DNA of 64,000 nt from Streptomyces sp. NBC_00582 (GCF_036345155.1 NZ_CP107772.1:9672001-9736000); one strand, 5' to 3'. Positions 9,261 through 17,878 are shown, counted from the first letter of the stretch. Program-made: numbers and translations. Notes: generated from the sequence alone by a model not told the origin.

Positions 9261-10133
9261 ATGACGGGCCCGATCACGGCAGGGGTCGACGGGACGGACG
9301 AGAGCCTCGCGGCGCTCGCCTGGGCGGCACGGGAGGCCGTACGGCGGGACACGGCACTGCGGGTGGTGCACGCCTGGAGGCACCATCCCGGCGCCGCACC
9401 CGAGGCCGCCGACCGGGACGCCCAGCGGGCCTGGGTGGGCGAGGCCGTCGAGCGGGCCGTCACCGCGGTCACCGAGCGGTACCCGGGACTGACCATCACC
9501 ACCGACGTCCTGGAGGGCCACCCGGTCGAGACGCTGGTCGCCGCCGCGGCGGACGCGGAACTGCTGGTGCTCGGCTCGCGCGGGCACGGCGCGGTCGTCG
9601 GGTTCCTGCTGGGCTCCGTCGGCCGGCAGGTGATCGCGGAGACGACCCGCCCCGTGGTCCTCGTCCGCGCCGGCGACAAGCCGTCGTCCGAGGTGGCAGG
9701 GCACGAGATCGTCGTCGGCCAGCAGGGCGAACCCGAGGACAGCGCCGCCGCGCTGCGGTTCGCCTTCGAGACCGCCGCGGCCCGCGGCGCGAGCGTCCGC
9801 GTCGTGCGCGCCTGGCAGCTGCCGCCGGTGTTCGCCTACAGCCCCGGCTCGCTCAAGCTGCTCGACGAGGCCGGCGGCCTGGAGCCCTTCGAGCAGCAGG
9901 CCCTCGACGAGGCCGTACGACCGTGGCGGGAGCGCTTCCCGGACGTGCACGTCGTGGAGCACATCGAGATGGGCAGCGCCGGGCAGGTGCTGCTGTCGGT
10001 CGCCGGGCGGGCCCAGCTCATGGTCGTCGGCCGACGCGCCCACCGCACCGCCGTGGGCGCCCGCATCGGCTCCGTCGCCCACGGCGTGCTGCACCACGCC
10101 GACTGCCCGGTCGCCGTCGTCCCCCACGACTGA
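9261..10133 (+). CDS. Universal stress protein with two tandem Usp domains
   Basis: ATG 9261 has a good AGGAGG site 7 bases upstream and gives 290 residues. Two Usp domains are visible: residues 1 to about 140 (ITAGVDGTDESLAALAWA, ending LLVLGSRGHGAVVGFLLGSV and RPVVLVR) and about 150-290 (IVVGQQG, LMVVGRRAHRTAVGARIGSV, CPVAVVPHD). The G-x2-G-x9-G(S/T)-type ATP-binding signature is clear in the first domain. Such proteins are cytoplasmic, induced by stress or stasis, and often bind ATP. It is convergent with the DUF4032 gene, 15 bases apart. Confidence 0.93.
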   Translation: MTGPITAGVDGTDESLAALAWAAREAVRRDTALRVVHAWRHHPGAAPEAADRDAQRAWVGEAVERAVTAVTERYPGLTITTDVLEGHPVETLVAAAADAELLVLGSRGHGAVVGFLLGSVGRQVIAETTRPVVLVRAGDKPSSEVAGHEIVVGQQGEPEDSAAALRFAFETAAARGASVRVVRAWQLPPVFAYSPGSLKLLDEAGGLEPFEQQALDEAVRPWRERFPDVHVVEHIEMGSAGQVLLSVAGRAQLMVVGRRAHRTAVGARIGSVAHGVLHHADCPVAVVPHD

Positions 10134-10148
10134 CACCCGCGCCCCGGC

Positions 10149-11384
10149 TCACTCGGGCACGGTCGGCTCCAGCGTCTCCCGTGCCTTGGGCAGGATGTTC
10201 ACGAGGTAGTCCTCGACCGCCGTGTCGAGCCCGATGTCGTGCTGCGCCTGCTCCGACAGATACCAGCGGTGCTCGAGCAGCTCGTGGTAGATCTCCGCCG
10301 GGTCCATCGAGCCCCGCAGTTCCAGCGGTACGGCGCGCACGGTGGGCCGGAACACGTCCCGCACCCACCGGTGCGCCAGCACCTCGGGCCGGGCGGCGAG
10401 GGGGTCGCCCGGCGCGTAGTCGTCCTGGGTCGCCATCCAGCTCTCCAGGTCGTTCAGCAGCCGCCTGGCCTGGTTCTCCTCGGTGTCCAGACCGGTCAGC
10501 CTGAGGAGTTGGCGCTGGTGGTGGCCCGCGTCGACGACCTTCGGCACGAAGGTGACCGTGTCGCCGCCCGAGGAGTGCTCGATCTGCATCTCGGCGACGT
10601 CGAACCCCAGGTCGTTGAGCCTGCGGATACGGCGCTCGATGTAGTGGTACTTGCCGGCCGGGTACACCGAGGTGCGGGTCAGTTCCTCCCAGAGCGCGCC
10701 GTAGCGGGCGCAGATCTCCATGCCGAACTCGATCGGGTCCACCGAGGGGTGGAGCGCCCCTGACGCCTCCAGGTCGAGCAGCTCACCGCTGATGTTGACC
10801 CGGGCGAGATCGAGGTCGTACTCCCGCTGGCCGGGGCTGAGCTGCGGGTGCAGATCGCCGGTCTCGGCGTCCACGAGATAGGCGGCGTACGCCCCCGCGT
10901 CCCGCCGGAACAGCGTGTTCGACAGCGAGCAGTCGCCCCACGCGAACCCGGCGAGATGCAGCCGTACGATCAGCACGGCGAGGGCGTCCATCAGCCGGTG
11001 CATGGTCGCCGGACGCATGGTCGTCTCGAACATCGACCGGTACGGCATCGAGCCGCCCAGATGCCGGGTGACCAGCACCGACTCCAGCGGGTCCCCGGAG
11101 CCGTCGGTGCGCCCGGTGACCACGGCCAGTGGGTCGACGGCGGGGATGCCGATCCGGTCCAGGTCGCGCAGCAGCTCGTACTCGCGCAGCGCCGGGCGTT
11201 CGGCCAGTTCCTTGACGGCGATCACCTCGTCACCGGCGCGCGCGTAGCGCACCACGTGCCGCGAGATACCGCGCGGCAGCGGGACGAGGACGTCCTCGGG
11301 CCATTCCTCCAGGGGAACGTCCCACGGCAGCTCCAGCAGGAGGGCCGGGTGCTCCGGGTTCGTGGCGCTGATCTGCAAAGCCAT
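10149..11384 (-). CDS. DUF4032 / lipopolysaccharide-kinase-like family protein
   Basis: A 411-residue cytoplasmic protein with kinase-like remnants: a Lys in DEVIAVKEL (about residue 56), a catalytic-loop-like LAGFAWGDCSLSNTLF (His/Asp replaced by Gly-Asp-Cys-Ser), and YLVDAETGD in place of DFG. The C-terminal half (FVPKVVDAGHHQRQLLRLTGLDTEENQARRLLND and YHELLEHRWYLSE) matches the actinobacterial DUF4032 family as I recall it. Activity unproven; possibly an atypical kinase. It starts at ATG 11384, nine bases after the stop of the upstream metallo-hydrolase gene, so the two are probably co-transcribed. Confidence 0.75.
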   Translation of the reverse strand: MALQISATNPEHPALLLELPWDVPLEEWPEDVLVPLPRGISRHVVRYARAGDEVIAVKELAERPALREYELLRDLDRIGIPAVDPLAVVTGRTDGSGDPLESVLVTRHLGGSMPYRSMFETTMRPATMHRLMDALAVLIVRLHLAGFAWGDCSLSNTLFRRDAGAYAAYLVDAETGDLHPQLSPGQREYDLDLARVNISGELLDLEASGALHPSVDPIEFGMEICARYGALWEELTRTSVYPAGKYHYIERRIRRLNDLGFDVAEMQIEHSSGGDTVTFVPKVVDAGHHQRQLLRLTGLDTEENQARRLLNDLESWMATQDDYAPGDPLAARPEVLAHRWVRDVFRPTVRAVPLELRGSMDPAEIYHELLEHRWYLSEQAQHDIGLDTAVEDYLVNILPKARETLEPTVPE

Positions 11385-11393
11385 GGCCCGACC

Positions 11394-12143
11394 TTAGACG
11401 GCGTGTTCGCGGGCGTGCTGGGCGGCCGCCTTCACGGACCCCCGGTGCACCGGCCCGTGCCCCGGCAGCAGCACCTCGGCGTCCAGGGTCTCGATGAGGT
11501 CCAGGGAGGCGACCGCGCGGGCGCGTTCGTGGTGGAACATGTCCGGCAGCAGCTGGGGCCCCTTGATCCGGGACGTCATGTGCCCGCTCACCAGGGCGTC
11601 ACCGGAGATCACCACCCCGGCGTCCGGCAGATGGAAGACGCAGTGCCCGTCGGTGTGCCCCGGGGTGTGCAGGGGGACCGGCCGGCCGGGCAGGTCGAGC
11701 GGCCCGTCCGCGACCGGGAACGCCTGCGGCGCGGTGACCGGGTGCTGCTGGGTGCCGCCGACACGCAGCACATGCACCAGCCAGGGCAGCACACCCGGAC
11801 GCCACGCGTTCCCCAGCACGTCCCCGACGGTCACCTGCTGGAGGAACTCACGGCGGGCGTGCGGTACTTCCTCCCGGTGCAGCAGGACGGGGGTGCCGTA
11901 CGTCGAGCGGAGATACTCGGCCGAGCCCAGGTGGTCGTTGTGGGCGTGGGTGATCAGCACGGCCTCGACCGCCTCGGGGGAACTGCCCACCGCGGCCAGC
12001 GACTCCAGGAGCTGCGGCCGGTCGCCCGGATAGCCCGTGTCGATCAGCGTGACGGCGTCCCCCTCGCCGAGGATCACCCAGTTGGTCTGGGAGCCGTGAA
12101 CCAGATGGATTCCGTCCGCGACCTGCCGTACGTCCGCGCCCAT
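11394..12143 (-). CDS. Metallo-beta-lactamase-fold hydrolase
   Basis: 249 residues, beginning MGADVRQVADGIHLVHG. The HxHxDH zinc motif appears as ITHAHNDHLG, and downstream metal ligands lie in HTPGHTDGHCVFH and ISGDALVSGH. The family hydrolyses thioesters, lactones or related bonds; the substrate here is unknown. It is the upstream gene of a two-gene unit with DUF4032. Its promoter region faces the mycothiol formaldehyde dehydrogenase gene across 250 bases. Confidence 0.88.
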   Translation of the reverse strand: MGADVRQVADGIHLVHGSQTNWVILGEGDAVTLIDTGYPGDRPQLLESLAAVGSSPEAVEAVLITHAHNDHLGSAEYLRSTYGTPVLLHREEVPHARREFLQQVTVGDVLGNAWRPGVLPWLVHVLRVGGTQQHPVTAPQAFPVADGPLDLPGRPVPLHTPGHTDGHCVFHLPDAGVVISGDALVSGHMTSRIKGPQLLPDMFHHERARAVASLDLIETLDAEVLLPGHGPVHRGSVKAAAQHAREHAV

Positions 12144-12323
12144 GTTCGTCGTCCCGAGTGGTGAGGTGCCTGTGCGACGAGCACAGCAAAGCAGATCGGG
12201 ACGGGGGCGCGGACGGCGGGGCGACCAGGACGTCCGGCACCGGACAGAACTGGGCCTGCGGGCGGGTCACCAAGACGGGCTCGGGGAGCCTTGACCGCTG
12301 CTCGGCCCTCCACGATGCTGTGT

Positions 12324-12357
12324 TGCGGCACATGAGATGCGTGCCGCATTGAGCAAC
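12324..12357. promoter_or_regulatory. Possible IclR operator and inverted repeat ahead of formaldehyde dehydrogenase
   Basis: Two elements overlap. TGCGGCAC (12324-12331) and GTGCCGCA (12341-12348) form a perfect 8+8 inverted repeat with a 9-base spacer. GTGCCG-CATTG-AGCAAC (12341-12357) has the same 6-5-6 geometry as the betaine-regulon motif GTTGCG-N5-CGCAAC, matching 4/6 and 5/6 positions. It lies 37-70 bases upstream of the dehydrogenase start. It is the weakest of the proposed sites. Confidence 0.4.
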
Positions 12358-12393
12358 TTTGGAATCAGGTCTCGTACCAGCCGAGGAGTGGCC

Positions 12394-13479
12394 ATGGCTC
12401 ACCAGGTCCGTGCTGTCGTCGCGCGCGCGAAGGGTGCCCCCGTCAGCCTGGAGACGATTGTCGTCCCCGACCCCGGCCCGGGGGAGGCGCTGGTCAAGAT
12501 CGAGGCCTGCGGGGTCTGTCACACCGACCTGCACTACCGCGAGGGCGGGATCAACGACGACTTCCCGTTCCTGCTCGGCCACGAGGCCGCGGGTGTCGTC
12601 GAGTCGGTCGGCGAGGGCGTCACGGACGTGGCCCCCGGTGACTTCGTCATCCTGAACTGGCGAGCCGTGTGCGGCCAGTGCCGGGCCTGCCGCCGGGGCC
12701 GCCCGTGGTACTGCTTCAACACGTACAACGCGAAGCAGAAGATGACCCTCCTCGACGGCACCGAACTCTCGCCCGCGCTGGGCATCGGCGCCTTCGCCGA
12801 GAAGACGCTGGTCGCCGCCGGACAGTGCACCAAGGTCGACCGCGCCGCCTCGGCGGCCGCCGCCGGACTGCTCGGCTGCGGTGTGATGGCGGGCATCGGC
12901 GCGGCCATCAACACGGGCAACGTCGGCCGCGGCGACAGCGTGGCCGTCATCGGCTGCGGCGGGGTCGGCGCCGCGGCGATCGCGGGATCGAACCTCGCGG
13001 GCGCGGCGAAGATCATCGCCGTGGACATCGACGACCGCAAGCTGGCGACCGCGAAGAAGATGGGCGCCACCCACACGGTCAACTCCAAGGAGACCGACGC
13101 CGTGGAGGCGATCCGCGAGCTGACCGGCGGCTTCGGCGCGGACGTCGTCATCGAGGCGGTCGGCCGCCCGGAGACGTACCGGCAGGCCTTCTACGGCCGT
13201 GACCTGGCCGGCACGGTCGTCCTGGTCGGCGTACCCACCCCCGAGATGAAGCTCGAACTCCCGCTCCTGGACGTCTTCGGGCGCGGCGGCTCCCTGAAGT
13301 CCTCCTGGTACGGCGACTGCCTGCCCTCGCGCGACTTCCCCCTGCTGATCGACCTCTACCTCCAGGGCCGCCTCGACCTGGACGCCTTCGTCACCGAGAC
13401 CATCGCCCTCGACGAGGTGGAGAAGGCCTTCGAGCGGATGCACGGCGGCGACGTCCTGCGCTCGGTGGTGGTCTTCTGA
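12394..13479 (+). CDS. mscR: S-(hydroxymethyl)mycothiol dehydrogenase (mycothiol-dependent formaldehyde dehydrogenase)
   Basis: A 361-residue zinc-dependent medium-chain alcohol dehydrogenase. Catalytic-zinc ligands sit in [11 protein letters not shown] and [11 protein letters not shown]. The structural-zinc Cys cluster is [15 protein letters not shown], and the NAD Rossmann motif is [12 protein letters not shown]. The Cys cluster and [14 protein letters not shown] segment are characteristic of the actinobacterial enzyme that oxidises the formaldehyde-mycothiol adduct to S-formylmycothiol. ATG 12394 follows GAGGAG. The stop overlaps the next gene's ATG (TGATG), coupling it to a metallo-hydrolase, an arrangement expected for S-formylmycothiol cleavage. 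Next to a betaine demethylation island it would remove formaldehyde released by the Rieske and flavin demethylases. Confidence 0.9.
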   Translation: MAHQVRAVVARAKGAPVSLETIVVPDPGPGEALVKIEACGVCHTDLHYREGGINDDFPFLLGHEAAGVVESVGEGVTDVAPGDFVILNWRAVCGQCRACRRGRPWYCFNTYNAKQKMTLLDGTELSPALGIGAFAEKTLVAAGQCTKVDRAASAAAAGLLGCGVMAGIGAAINTGNVGRGDSVAVIGCGGVGAAAIAGSNLAGAAKIIAVDIDDRKLATAKKMGATHTVNSKETDAVEAIRELTGGFGADVVIEAVGRPETYRQAFYGRDLAGTVVLVGVPTPEMKLELPLLDVFGRGGSLKSSWYGDCLPSRDFPLLIDLYLQGRLDLDAFVTETIALDEVEKAFERMHGGDVLRSVVVF

Positions 13480-14111
13480 TGCCCGGCGCCCGTATCGAGC
13501 ATCTCGTCACCTCGGGGACCTTCTCCCTGGACGGCGGCACCTGGGACGTGGACAACAACGTCTGGATCGTCGGCGACGACACCGAGGTGATCGTCGTCGA
13601 CGCCGCCCACGACGCCGACGCGATCGCCCGGGCCGTCGGGGACAGGCGGCTGACCGCCATCGTGTGCACCCACGCCCACAACGACCACATCGACGCCGCG
13701 CCCGCCCTCGCCGAGCGCACCGGCGCCCCGGTCCTGCTCCATCCCGACGACCTGCCCCTGTGGAAGCAGACCCACCCCGACCGCGAACCCAACGGCGAGC
13801 TGGCCGACGGGCAGGTCGTCACGGTGGCCGGCGTCGAGCTGACCGTGCTGCACACCCCCGGCCACGCCCCCGGGGCGGTCTGTCTGCACGCGCCCGCCCT
13901 GACGGCCCTCTTCAGCGGCGACACGCTGTTCTCGGGCGGACCGGGGGCCACCGGACGGTCGTACAGCGACTTCCCGACCATCGTCGACTCCATCCGCGAC
14001 CGGCTGCTGACGTTGCCCGGCGACACCGTCGTCCACACTGGGCACGGCGGGACGACGACCGTCGGCGCGGAGGCCCCCCACCTCCAGGAGTGGATCGACC
14101 GCGGCTTCTGA
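13479..14111 (+). CDS. Metallo-beta-lactamase-fold hydrolase, probable partner of mycothiol formaldehyde dehydrogenase
   Basis: 210 residues with the zinc motif CTHAHNDHID, then HTPGHAPGAVC, LFSGDTLFSGG and a terminal HTGHGG, a glyoxalase-II-like arrangement. The ATG overlaps the TGA of the upstream mycothiol dehydrogenase by one base, so the two are made together. By analogy with S-formylglutathione hydrolase, I infer that it hydrolyses S-formylmycothiol to formate and mycothiol; the sequence itself shows only the fold and metal site. A classical hairpin plus T-run terminates the pair. Confidence 0.85.
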   Translation: MPGARIEHLVTSGTFSLDGGTWDVDNNVWIVGDDTEVIVVDAAHDADAIARAVGDRRLTAIVCTHAHNDHIDAAPALAERTGAPVLLHPDDLPLWKQTHPDREPNGELADGQVVTVAGVELTVLHTPGHAPGAVCLHAPALTALFSGDTLFSGGPGATGRSYSDFPTIVDSIRDRLLTLPGDTVVHTGHGGTTTVGAEAPHLQEWIDRGF

Positions 14112-14139
14112 CGGCCCTGGCCGCAGCCCTCCGCACGGC

Positions 14140-14177
14140 GCCCGTACCGCCTGTTTCCGCAGGTGGTACGGGCTTTT
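14140..14177 (+). terminator. Rho-independent terminator after the formaldehyde pair
   Basis: Fourteen-base arms (14140-14153 and 14160-14173, GCCCGTACC.../...GGTACGGGC with one mismatch) enclose a 6-base loop and are followed by TTTT at 14174-14177. This is a textbook intrinsic terminator, separating the formaldehyde dehydrogenase operon from the Rieske operon. Confidence 0.88.
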
Positions 14178-14231
14178 CGAGCTGCGTCGGGGGAGCTGTG
14201 CGCGGTCGCGCGAAGCGAGCTCCCGGAGCCC

Positions 14232-14280
14232 TTGACAGGGGTTCTGGGCGACCTCAGACTGATGTTGCGCTTTCCGCAAT
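14232..14280 (+). promoter_or_regulatory. Promoter and IclR-type operator of the Rieske operon
   Basis: A -35 box TTGACA (14232-14237) is followed after 17 bases by CAGACT (14255-14260) as a -10-like element. Starting four bases later is GTTGCG-CTTTC-CGCAAT (14264-14280), an 11/12 match to the regulon palindrome. The operator would cover the transcription start, consistent with repression. It lies 28 bases before the ferredoxin start codon. Confidence 0.65.
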
Positions 14281-14307
14281 CCGTTTCGCTATACGCACCG
14301 AGGTGTC

Positions 14308-14670
14308 ATGATGATTCCCGCGTGCCGTCTCGAGGATCTCCCGCGAGGCGAGGCCTTCCGGCTCGACATCGACCCGCCGGTCTCGGTGTTCCACACCGAC
14401 GAGGGCGAGCTCTTCGCCATCGACGACACCTGCACCCACCAGGACGCCTCGCTCGCCGACGGCTGGCTGGAGGGCTGTGAGGTGGAGTGCCCGCTGCACG
14501 CCTCCAAGTTCGACCTGCGCACCGGCGCGGTGGACGCTCCGCCGGCCAAGCTGCCGGTGCGCACCCACGAGGTCGTGGTGGAGGACGGCGTGATCCACGT
14601 CAAGGTGTCGGCCGAGGCTCCGAATCTCCCGCCGTGTGTGGCGTCCCGGCTGGCCGGGGGTGCCGCGTGA
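14308..14670 (+). CDS. Rieske-type [2Fe-2S] ferredoxin of the betaine demethylase system
   Basis: A 120-residue soluble Rieske ferredoxin. The cluster ligands are Cys42 and His44 (TCTHQ) and Cys61 and His64 (ECPLHASKF). It would carry electrons from the downstream FAD reductase to the Rieske oxygenase. It lies first in a three-gene operon, and its TGA overlaps the GTG of the reductase. It resembles the ferredoxin components annotated for phenylpropionate dioxygenases, but the context (betA, betB, dimethylglycine and sarcosine enzymes) points to glycine betaine as substrate. Confidence 0.88.
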   Translation: MMIPACRLEDLPRGEAFRLDIDPPVSVFHTDEGELFAIDDTCTHQDASLADGWLEGCEVECPLHASKFDLRTGAVDAPPAKLPVRTHEVVVEDGVIHVKVSAEAPNLPPCVASRLAGGAA

Positions 14671-15830
14671 GGACGGTGGCCGTGGTGGGCGCGTCGCTCG
14701 CCGGACTGTCGGCGGTGCGCTCGCTGCGCAGACAGGGCTACGACGGACGGCTCGTCGTCATCGGCGACGAACCGCACCGCCCCTACGACCGGCCGCCGCT
14801 GTCGAAGGAGTTCCTCGCGGGCACGCTCGCCGAGGCGGACCTCGCCCTGGAGACCGAGGACGAGGAGCTGGGCGCCGAGTGGCTGCTCGGTGTGCGGGCG
14901 ACCGGTCTGGACCGTGCCGAGCGTGCGCTGCGGCTGGCCGACGGACGTGAGCTGAAGGCCGACGGGATCGTGCTGGCCACCGGGGCCGCGGCCCGCACCC
15001 TGCCGGGCTCCGAGGGGCTGGCGGGCGTGCACACCCTGCGCACCCTGGACGACGCCCGTGCCCTGCGCGCCGAACTCGCCGAGGGCGGGCGGCTGGTGGT
15101 GATCGGCGGCGGGTTCATCGGTGCCGAGGTCGCCTCCACCGCGTACGCCCTGGGTGTCGAGGTGACGGTGATCGAGGTGGCCCCGACGCCGCTGGCCGGC
15201 CCGCTCGGCGCCGCGATGGGCACCATCGTCTCGGCTCTCCACGCCGACCACGGCGTACGGCTCCTGTGCGGGGTCGGCGTCAAGGGACTGGGCGGGGACC
15301 AGCGGGTCGACGCCGTTCTGCTGGAGGACGGCCGGAGCATCCCCGCCGACATGGTGGTCGTCGGGGTCGGGGCCAGCCCGTGCGTCGAGTGGCTCCGGGG
15401 GTCGGGCGTCGAGCTCGACAACGGCGTCAAGTGCGGGGCCGACGGGCGCACCAGCCTGGCTTCCGTGGTGGCGGTGGGGGACTGCGCCAACTGGTACGAC
15501 CCCCGGGCCGGGGCCCATCGCCGCGTCGAGCACTGGACCGGCGCGCGCGAGCGCCCCGACGCCGCCGTGGCCACGCTGCTGGCGGGCGGGGCGGTGGAGC
15601 CGGGCCTGCCCAAGCCGCCGTACTTCTGGTCCGACCAGTACGGCGTGAAGATCCAGTTCGCCGGTCACGCGGCCGGCGCCGACAGCGTCACCGTCGAAGA
15701 AGGCGCCGCCGAGGACCGCAACGTCCTGGCCGTCTACCGGCGCGCCGGAGTCCCGGTCGCCGTGCTCGGGATGAACCAGCCGCGGCTGTTCACCCGCTGG
15801 CGCAAGCAACTCGCCGCCGCCACCGTCTGA
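14667..15830 (+). CDS. FAD-dependent ferredoxin reductase of the betaine demethylase system
   Basis: 387 residues from a GTG at 14667 that overlaps the preceding stop (GTGA). The pyridine-nucleotide-disulphide reductase fold shows an N-terminal FAD motif (VVGASLAGLSAV), a RPYDRPPLSKEFL segment diagnostic of BphA4-type ferredoxin reductases, a central NAD(P)H motif (VVIGGGFIGAEVAS), and the FAD motif VVAVGDCANW. It would pass electrons from NAD(P)H to the Rieske ferredoxin encoded just upstream. In the Pseudomonas glycine betaine system GbcB joins reductase and ferredoxin in one chain. Here the functions are split and the ferredoxin is Rieske-type. Confidence 0.88.
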   Translation: MRTVAVVGASLAGLSAVRSLRRQGYDGRLVVIGDEPHRPYDRPPLSKEFLAGTLAEADLALETEDEELGAEWLLGVRATGLDRAERALRLADGRELKADGIVLATGAAARTLPGSEGLAGVHTLRTLDDARALRAELAEGGRLVVIGGGFIGAEVASTAYALGVEVTVIEVAPTPLAGPLGAAMGTIVSALHADHGVRLLCGVGVKGLGGDQRVDAVLLEDGRSIPADMVVVGVGASPCVEWLRGSGVELDNGVKCGADGRTSLASVVAVGDCANWYDPRAGAHRRVEHWTGARERPDAAVATLLAGGAVEPGLPKPPYFWSDQYGVKIQFAGHAAGADSVTVEEGAAEDRNVLAVYRRAGVPVAVLGMNQPRLFTRWRKQLAAATV

Positions 15831-15865
15831 CACCTCCCCATTCCGAGTTCCCCGAGGAGTGCACC

Positions 15866-16996
15866 GTGACCTCGACCAGTCTGCCGGACAGCCTGATCGC
15901 CACCCTTCCCGGCTCCTCCTACACGGATCCCGGGATCTTCGCCCAGGAGCAGGAGCGCATCTTCGAGACCATGTGGTTCTGCGTGGCGCGCGCCTCGGAG
16001 CTGGCCAAGCCCGGCGCGTTCCGCACCGTGGACGTGGGCCGCGAGTCCATCCTGATCACCCGGGCCCGGGACAACTCCGTCCGCGCCTACTTCAACGTGT
16101 GCCGTCACCGCGGGGCGAAGCTCTGCACGGAGGAGACGGGCGAGGTCAAGCGGGCCTTCCAGTGCCCTTACCACGCCTGGACCTACGACCTCAACGGCAA
16201 GCTCGTCGCCGCGCCGAACCTGACCAAGATGCCCGACGTCGGCCGCACCGAGTACGGGCTCGTCAGCGTCGCGGTGCGCGAGTGGCTCGGCTATGTGTGG
16301 GTGTGCCTGGCGGAGAACCCGCCGTCCTTCGAGGAGGACGTGCTCGGCGCGGTGATCGAGCGGCTCGGCGACCTGGAGTCGATCGAGCGGTACGACGTCG
16401 ACAACCTCCAGGTCGGCCGCCGTATCACCTACGACGTGAAGGCGAACTGGAAGCTCATCATCGAGAACTTCATGGAGTGCTACCACTGCGCCACCATCCA
16501 CCCCGAACTCACCGAGGTCCTTCCGGAGTTCGCCGACGGCTACGCGGCCCAGTACTACGTGGGCCACGGCGCGGAGTTCGGCGAGGAGATCCAGGGCTTC
16601 ACCGTCGACGGCTCCGAAGGCCTGGACCGCATCCCCGGGGTGGCCGAGGACCAGGACCGGCGCTACTACGCGATCACCGTCAAGCCGCAGGTCTTCATCA
16701 ACCTCGTCCCCGACCACGTCATCTTCCACCGTATGTACCCGGTGGCGGTGGACCGCACGATCGTCGAGTGCGACTGGCTCTACCTGCCGCACGTCGTCGA
16801 CAGCGGCAAGGACGTCTCCCGCTCGGTGGAGCTGTTCCACCGGGTCAACGAGCAGGACTTCGAGGCCTGCGAGCGCACCCAGCCCGGCATGAGCTCGCGG
16901 ATGTACGCCAAGGGCGGTGTGCTGGTGCCCAGCGAGCACCACATCGGTGCCTTCCACGACTGGGTCAACGAGCGCCTCGGCACCCCCCAGGCCTGA
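15866..16996 (+). CDS. gbcA: Rieske oxygenase, probable glycine betaine demethylase (GbcA-like)
   Basis: 376 residues from GTG 15866, preceded by GAGGAG. The Rieske centre is Cys79-x-His81 (CRHRG) and Cys100-x2-His103 (CPYHAW). The catalytic mononuclear iron site is NFMECYHCATIHPEL, with His207 and His212. This CYHC-type pattern is shared by choline monooxygenase, carnitine oxygenase and GbcA. I infer that it removes one methyl of glycine betaine as formaldehyde, giving dimethylglycine, because the dimethylglycine and sarcosine enzymes follow in the island. Stachydrine, carnitine or another quaternary amine cannot be excluded. Third gene of its operon, convergent with the IclR gene with one base between stop codons. 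Confidence 0.85.
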   Translation: MTSTSLPDSLIATLPGSSYTDPGIFAQEQERIFETMWFCVARASELAKPGAFRTVDVGRESILITRARDNSVRAYFNVCRHRGAKLCTEETGEVKRAFQCPYHAWTYDLNGKLVAAPNLTKMPDVGRTEYGLVSVAVREWLGYVWVCLAENPPSFEEDVLGAVIERLGDLESIERYDVDNLQVGRRITYDVKANWKLIIENFMECYHCATIHPELTEVLPEFADGYAAQYYVGHGAEFGEEIQGFTVDGSEGLDRIPGVAEDQDRRYYAITVKPQVFINLVPDHVIFHRMYPVAVDRTIVECDWLYLPHVVDSGKDVSRSVELFHRVNEQDFEACERTQPGMSSRMYAKGGVLVPSEHHIGAFHDWVNERLGTPQA

Positions 16997-16997
16997 C

Positions 16998-17795
16998 TCA
17001 GCCCAGGAACCCCATGCGGTGGCTGATCTCCTCCGCGCCCTTGAGGAGGATCGGCGAGAGCTCGTGCAGCCGCTCCTCCGTGAAGCGGTACGAGGGGCCG
17101 GACGCGCTGAGCGCCGCGATGACCTCGCCGTCCCGGTCCCGGATCGGGGCGGCCATCGCGTGGAGCCCGATCTCCAGCTCCTCCAGCGTCCAGGCGTAAC
17201 CGCGCTCCCGGGCCTCCGCCAGGTTCTTCTCCAGCTTCGCCTTCGCGGTGATGGTGTGCGGGCCGACCTTCTCCAGGCCGGACTTCGCCAGCACCGCCGC
17301 CCGCTCCTTGGCGGGGAGGTGGGCCAGCAGGACCTTGCCGCTCGACGTCGCGTGCAGCGGGGTCAGCTCACCGACCCAGTTGTGCGCGGCGACGGCCGCC
17401 GGGCCGCGCACCTGGTACAGGTTGATCGCGTAGTGCTCCTGCATGACCGCGATGTTGACCGTCTCGCCGATCTCCTCGGCGAGGCGTTCGCAGACGGGCC
17501 GTCCCTGCTGGGTGATGTCGAGCCGTCCCGTGACCGCGCCGGCCAGGCGTACGATGCCGAAGCCGAGCCGGTACTTGCCGCGCTCGCCCGCCTGCTCCAC
17601 CAGACCGCGCGCCTCCAGGGCGCCGAGCAGACGGAACGCGGTGGACTTGTGAACATCGATCTCGGCGGCCACCTCGCTGACGCCCGCCTCGCCGCGCTGG
17701 GCCAGGATTTCCAGCACGCTGATGGCGCGGTCGACCGACTGCACGCCGCCGGACTGCGAACTCGACGTTTCGGTGTCTGTGCTGTAGTTGCTCAC
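16998..17795 (-). CDS. IclR-family transcriptional regulator of the choline/betaine island
   Basis: 265 residues from GTG 17795. The N-terminal winged helix covers about 18-80 (SVDRAISVLEILAQRGEAGVSEVA, then DVHKSTAFRLLGALEARGLVEQ). The effector domain (about 95-265) has NIAVMQEHYAINLYQVRG, LTPLHATSSGKVLLA and IAALSASGPSYRFT, as usual for IclR. It is divergent from betA and convergent with the Rieske oxygenase. A near-perfect copy of the proposed operator covers its own start codon, so autorepression is likely. A TATAGT -10 box ends 7 bases before the GTG, so the mRNA is probably leaderless. Many betaine loci use TetR (BetI) or AraC (GbdR) regulators; this one has IclR. The effector (choline, betaine or derivative) is inferred. 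Confidence 0.9.
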   Translation of the reverse strand: MSNYSTDTETSSSQSGGVQSVDRAISVLEILAQRGEAGVSEVAAEIDVHKSTAFRLLGALEARGLVEQAGERGKYRLGFGIVRLAGAVTGRLDITQQGRPVCERLAEEIGETVNIAVMQEHYAINLYQVRGPAAVAAHNWVGELTPLHATSSGKVLLAHLPAKERAAVLAKSGLEKVGPHTITAKAKLEKNLAEARERGYAWTLEELEIGLHAMAAPIRDRDGEVIAALSASGPSYRFTEERLHELSPILLKGAEEISHRMGFLG

Positions 17796-17832
17796 AGCGC
17801 AACTATACGTGCAGTAAACAACGCCTTTGCAA
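17787..17832 (-). promoter_or_regulatory. Leaderless iclR promoter with operator over the start codon
   Basis: Reading leftward, TTGCAA (17827-17832) lies 19 bases before TATAGT (complement of 17802-17807). Six bases later comes the GTG start (17793-17795), so transcription should begin at or next to the start codon. GTTGCT-CACAG-CGCAAC (17787-17803) matches the 6-5-6 regulon palindrome at 11 of 12 arm positions and covers both +1 and the GTG. Confidence 0.6.
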
Positions 17833-17861
17833 GTAACTCCCTGGAAACCAAAACCGCGTAA

Positions 17862-17878
17862 GTTGCGTGGTCCGCAAC
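17862..17878. promoter_or_regulatory. Perfect regulon operator upstream of betA
   Basis: GTTGCG-TGGTC-CGCAAC is a perfect 6-5-6 inverted repeat in the 152-base gap between the divergent iclR and betA genes, 70 bases before the betA ATG. It is the best copy of the motif and defines the consensus used elsewhere. Confidence 0.7.
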
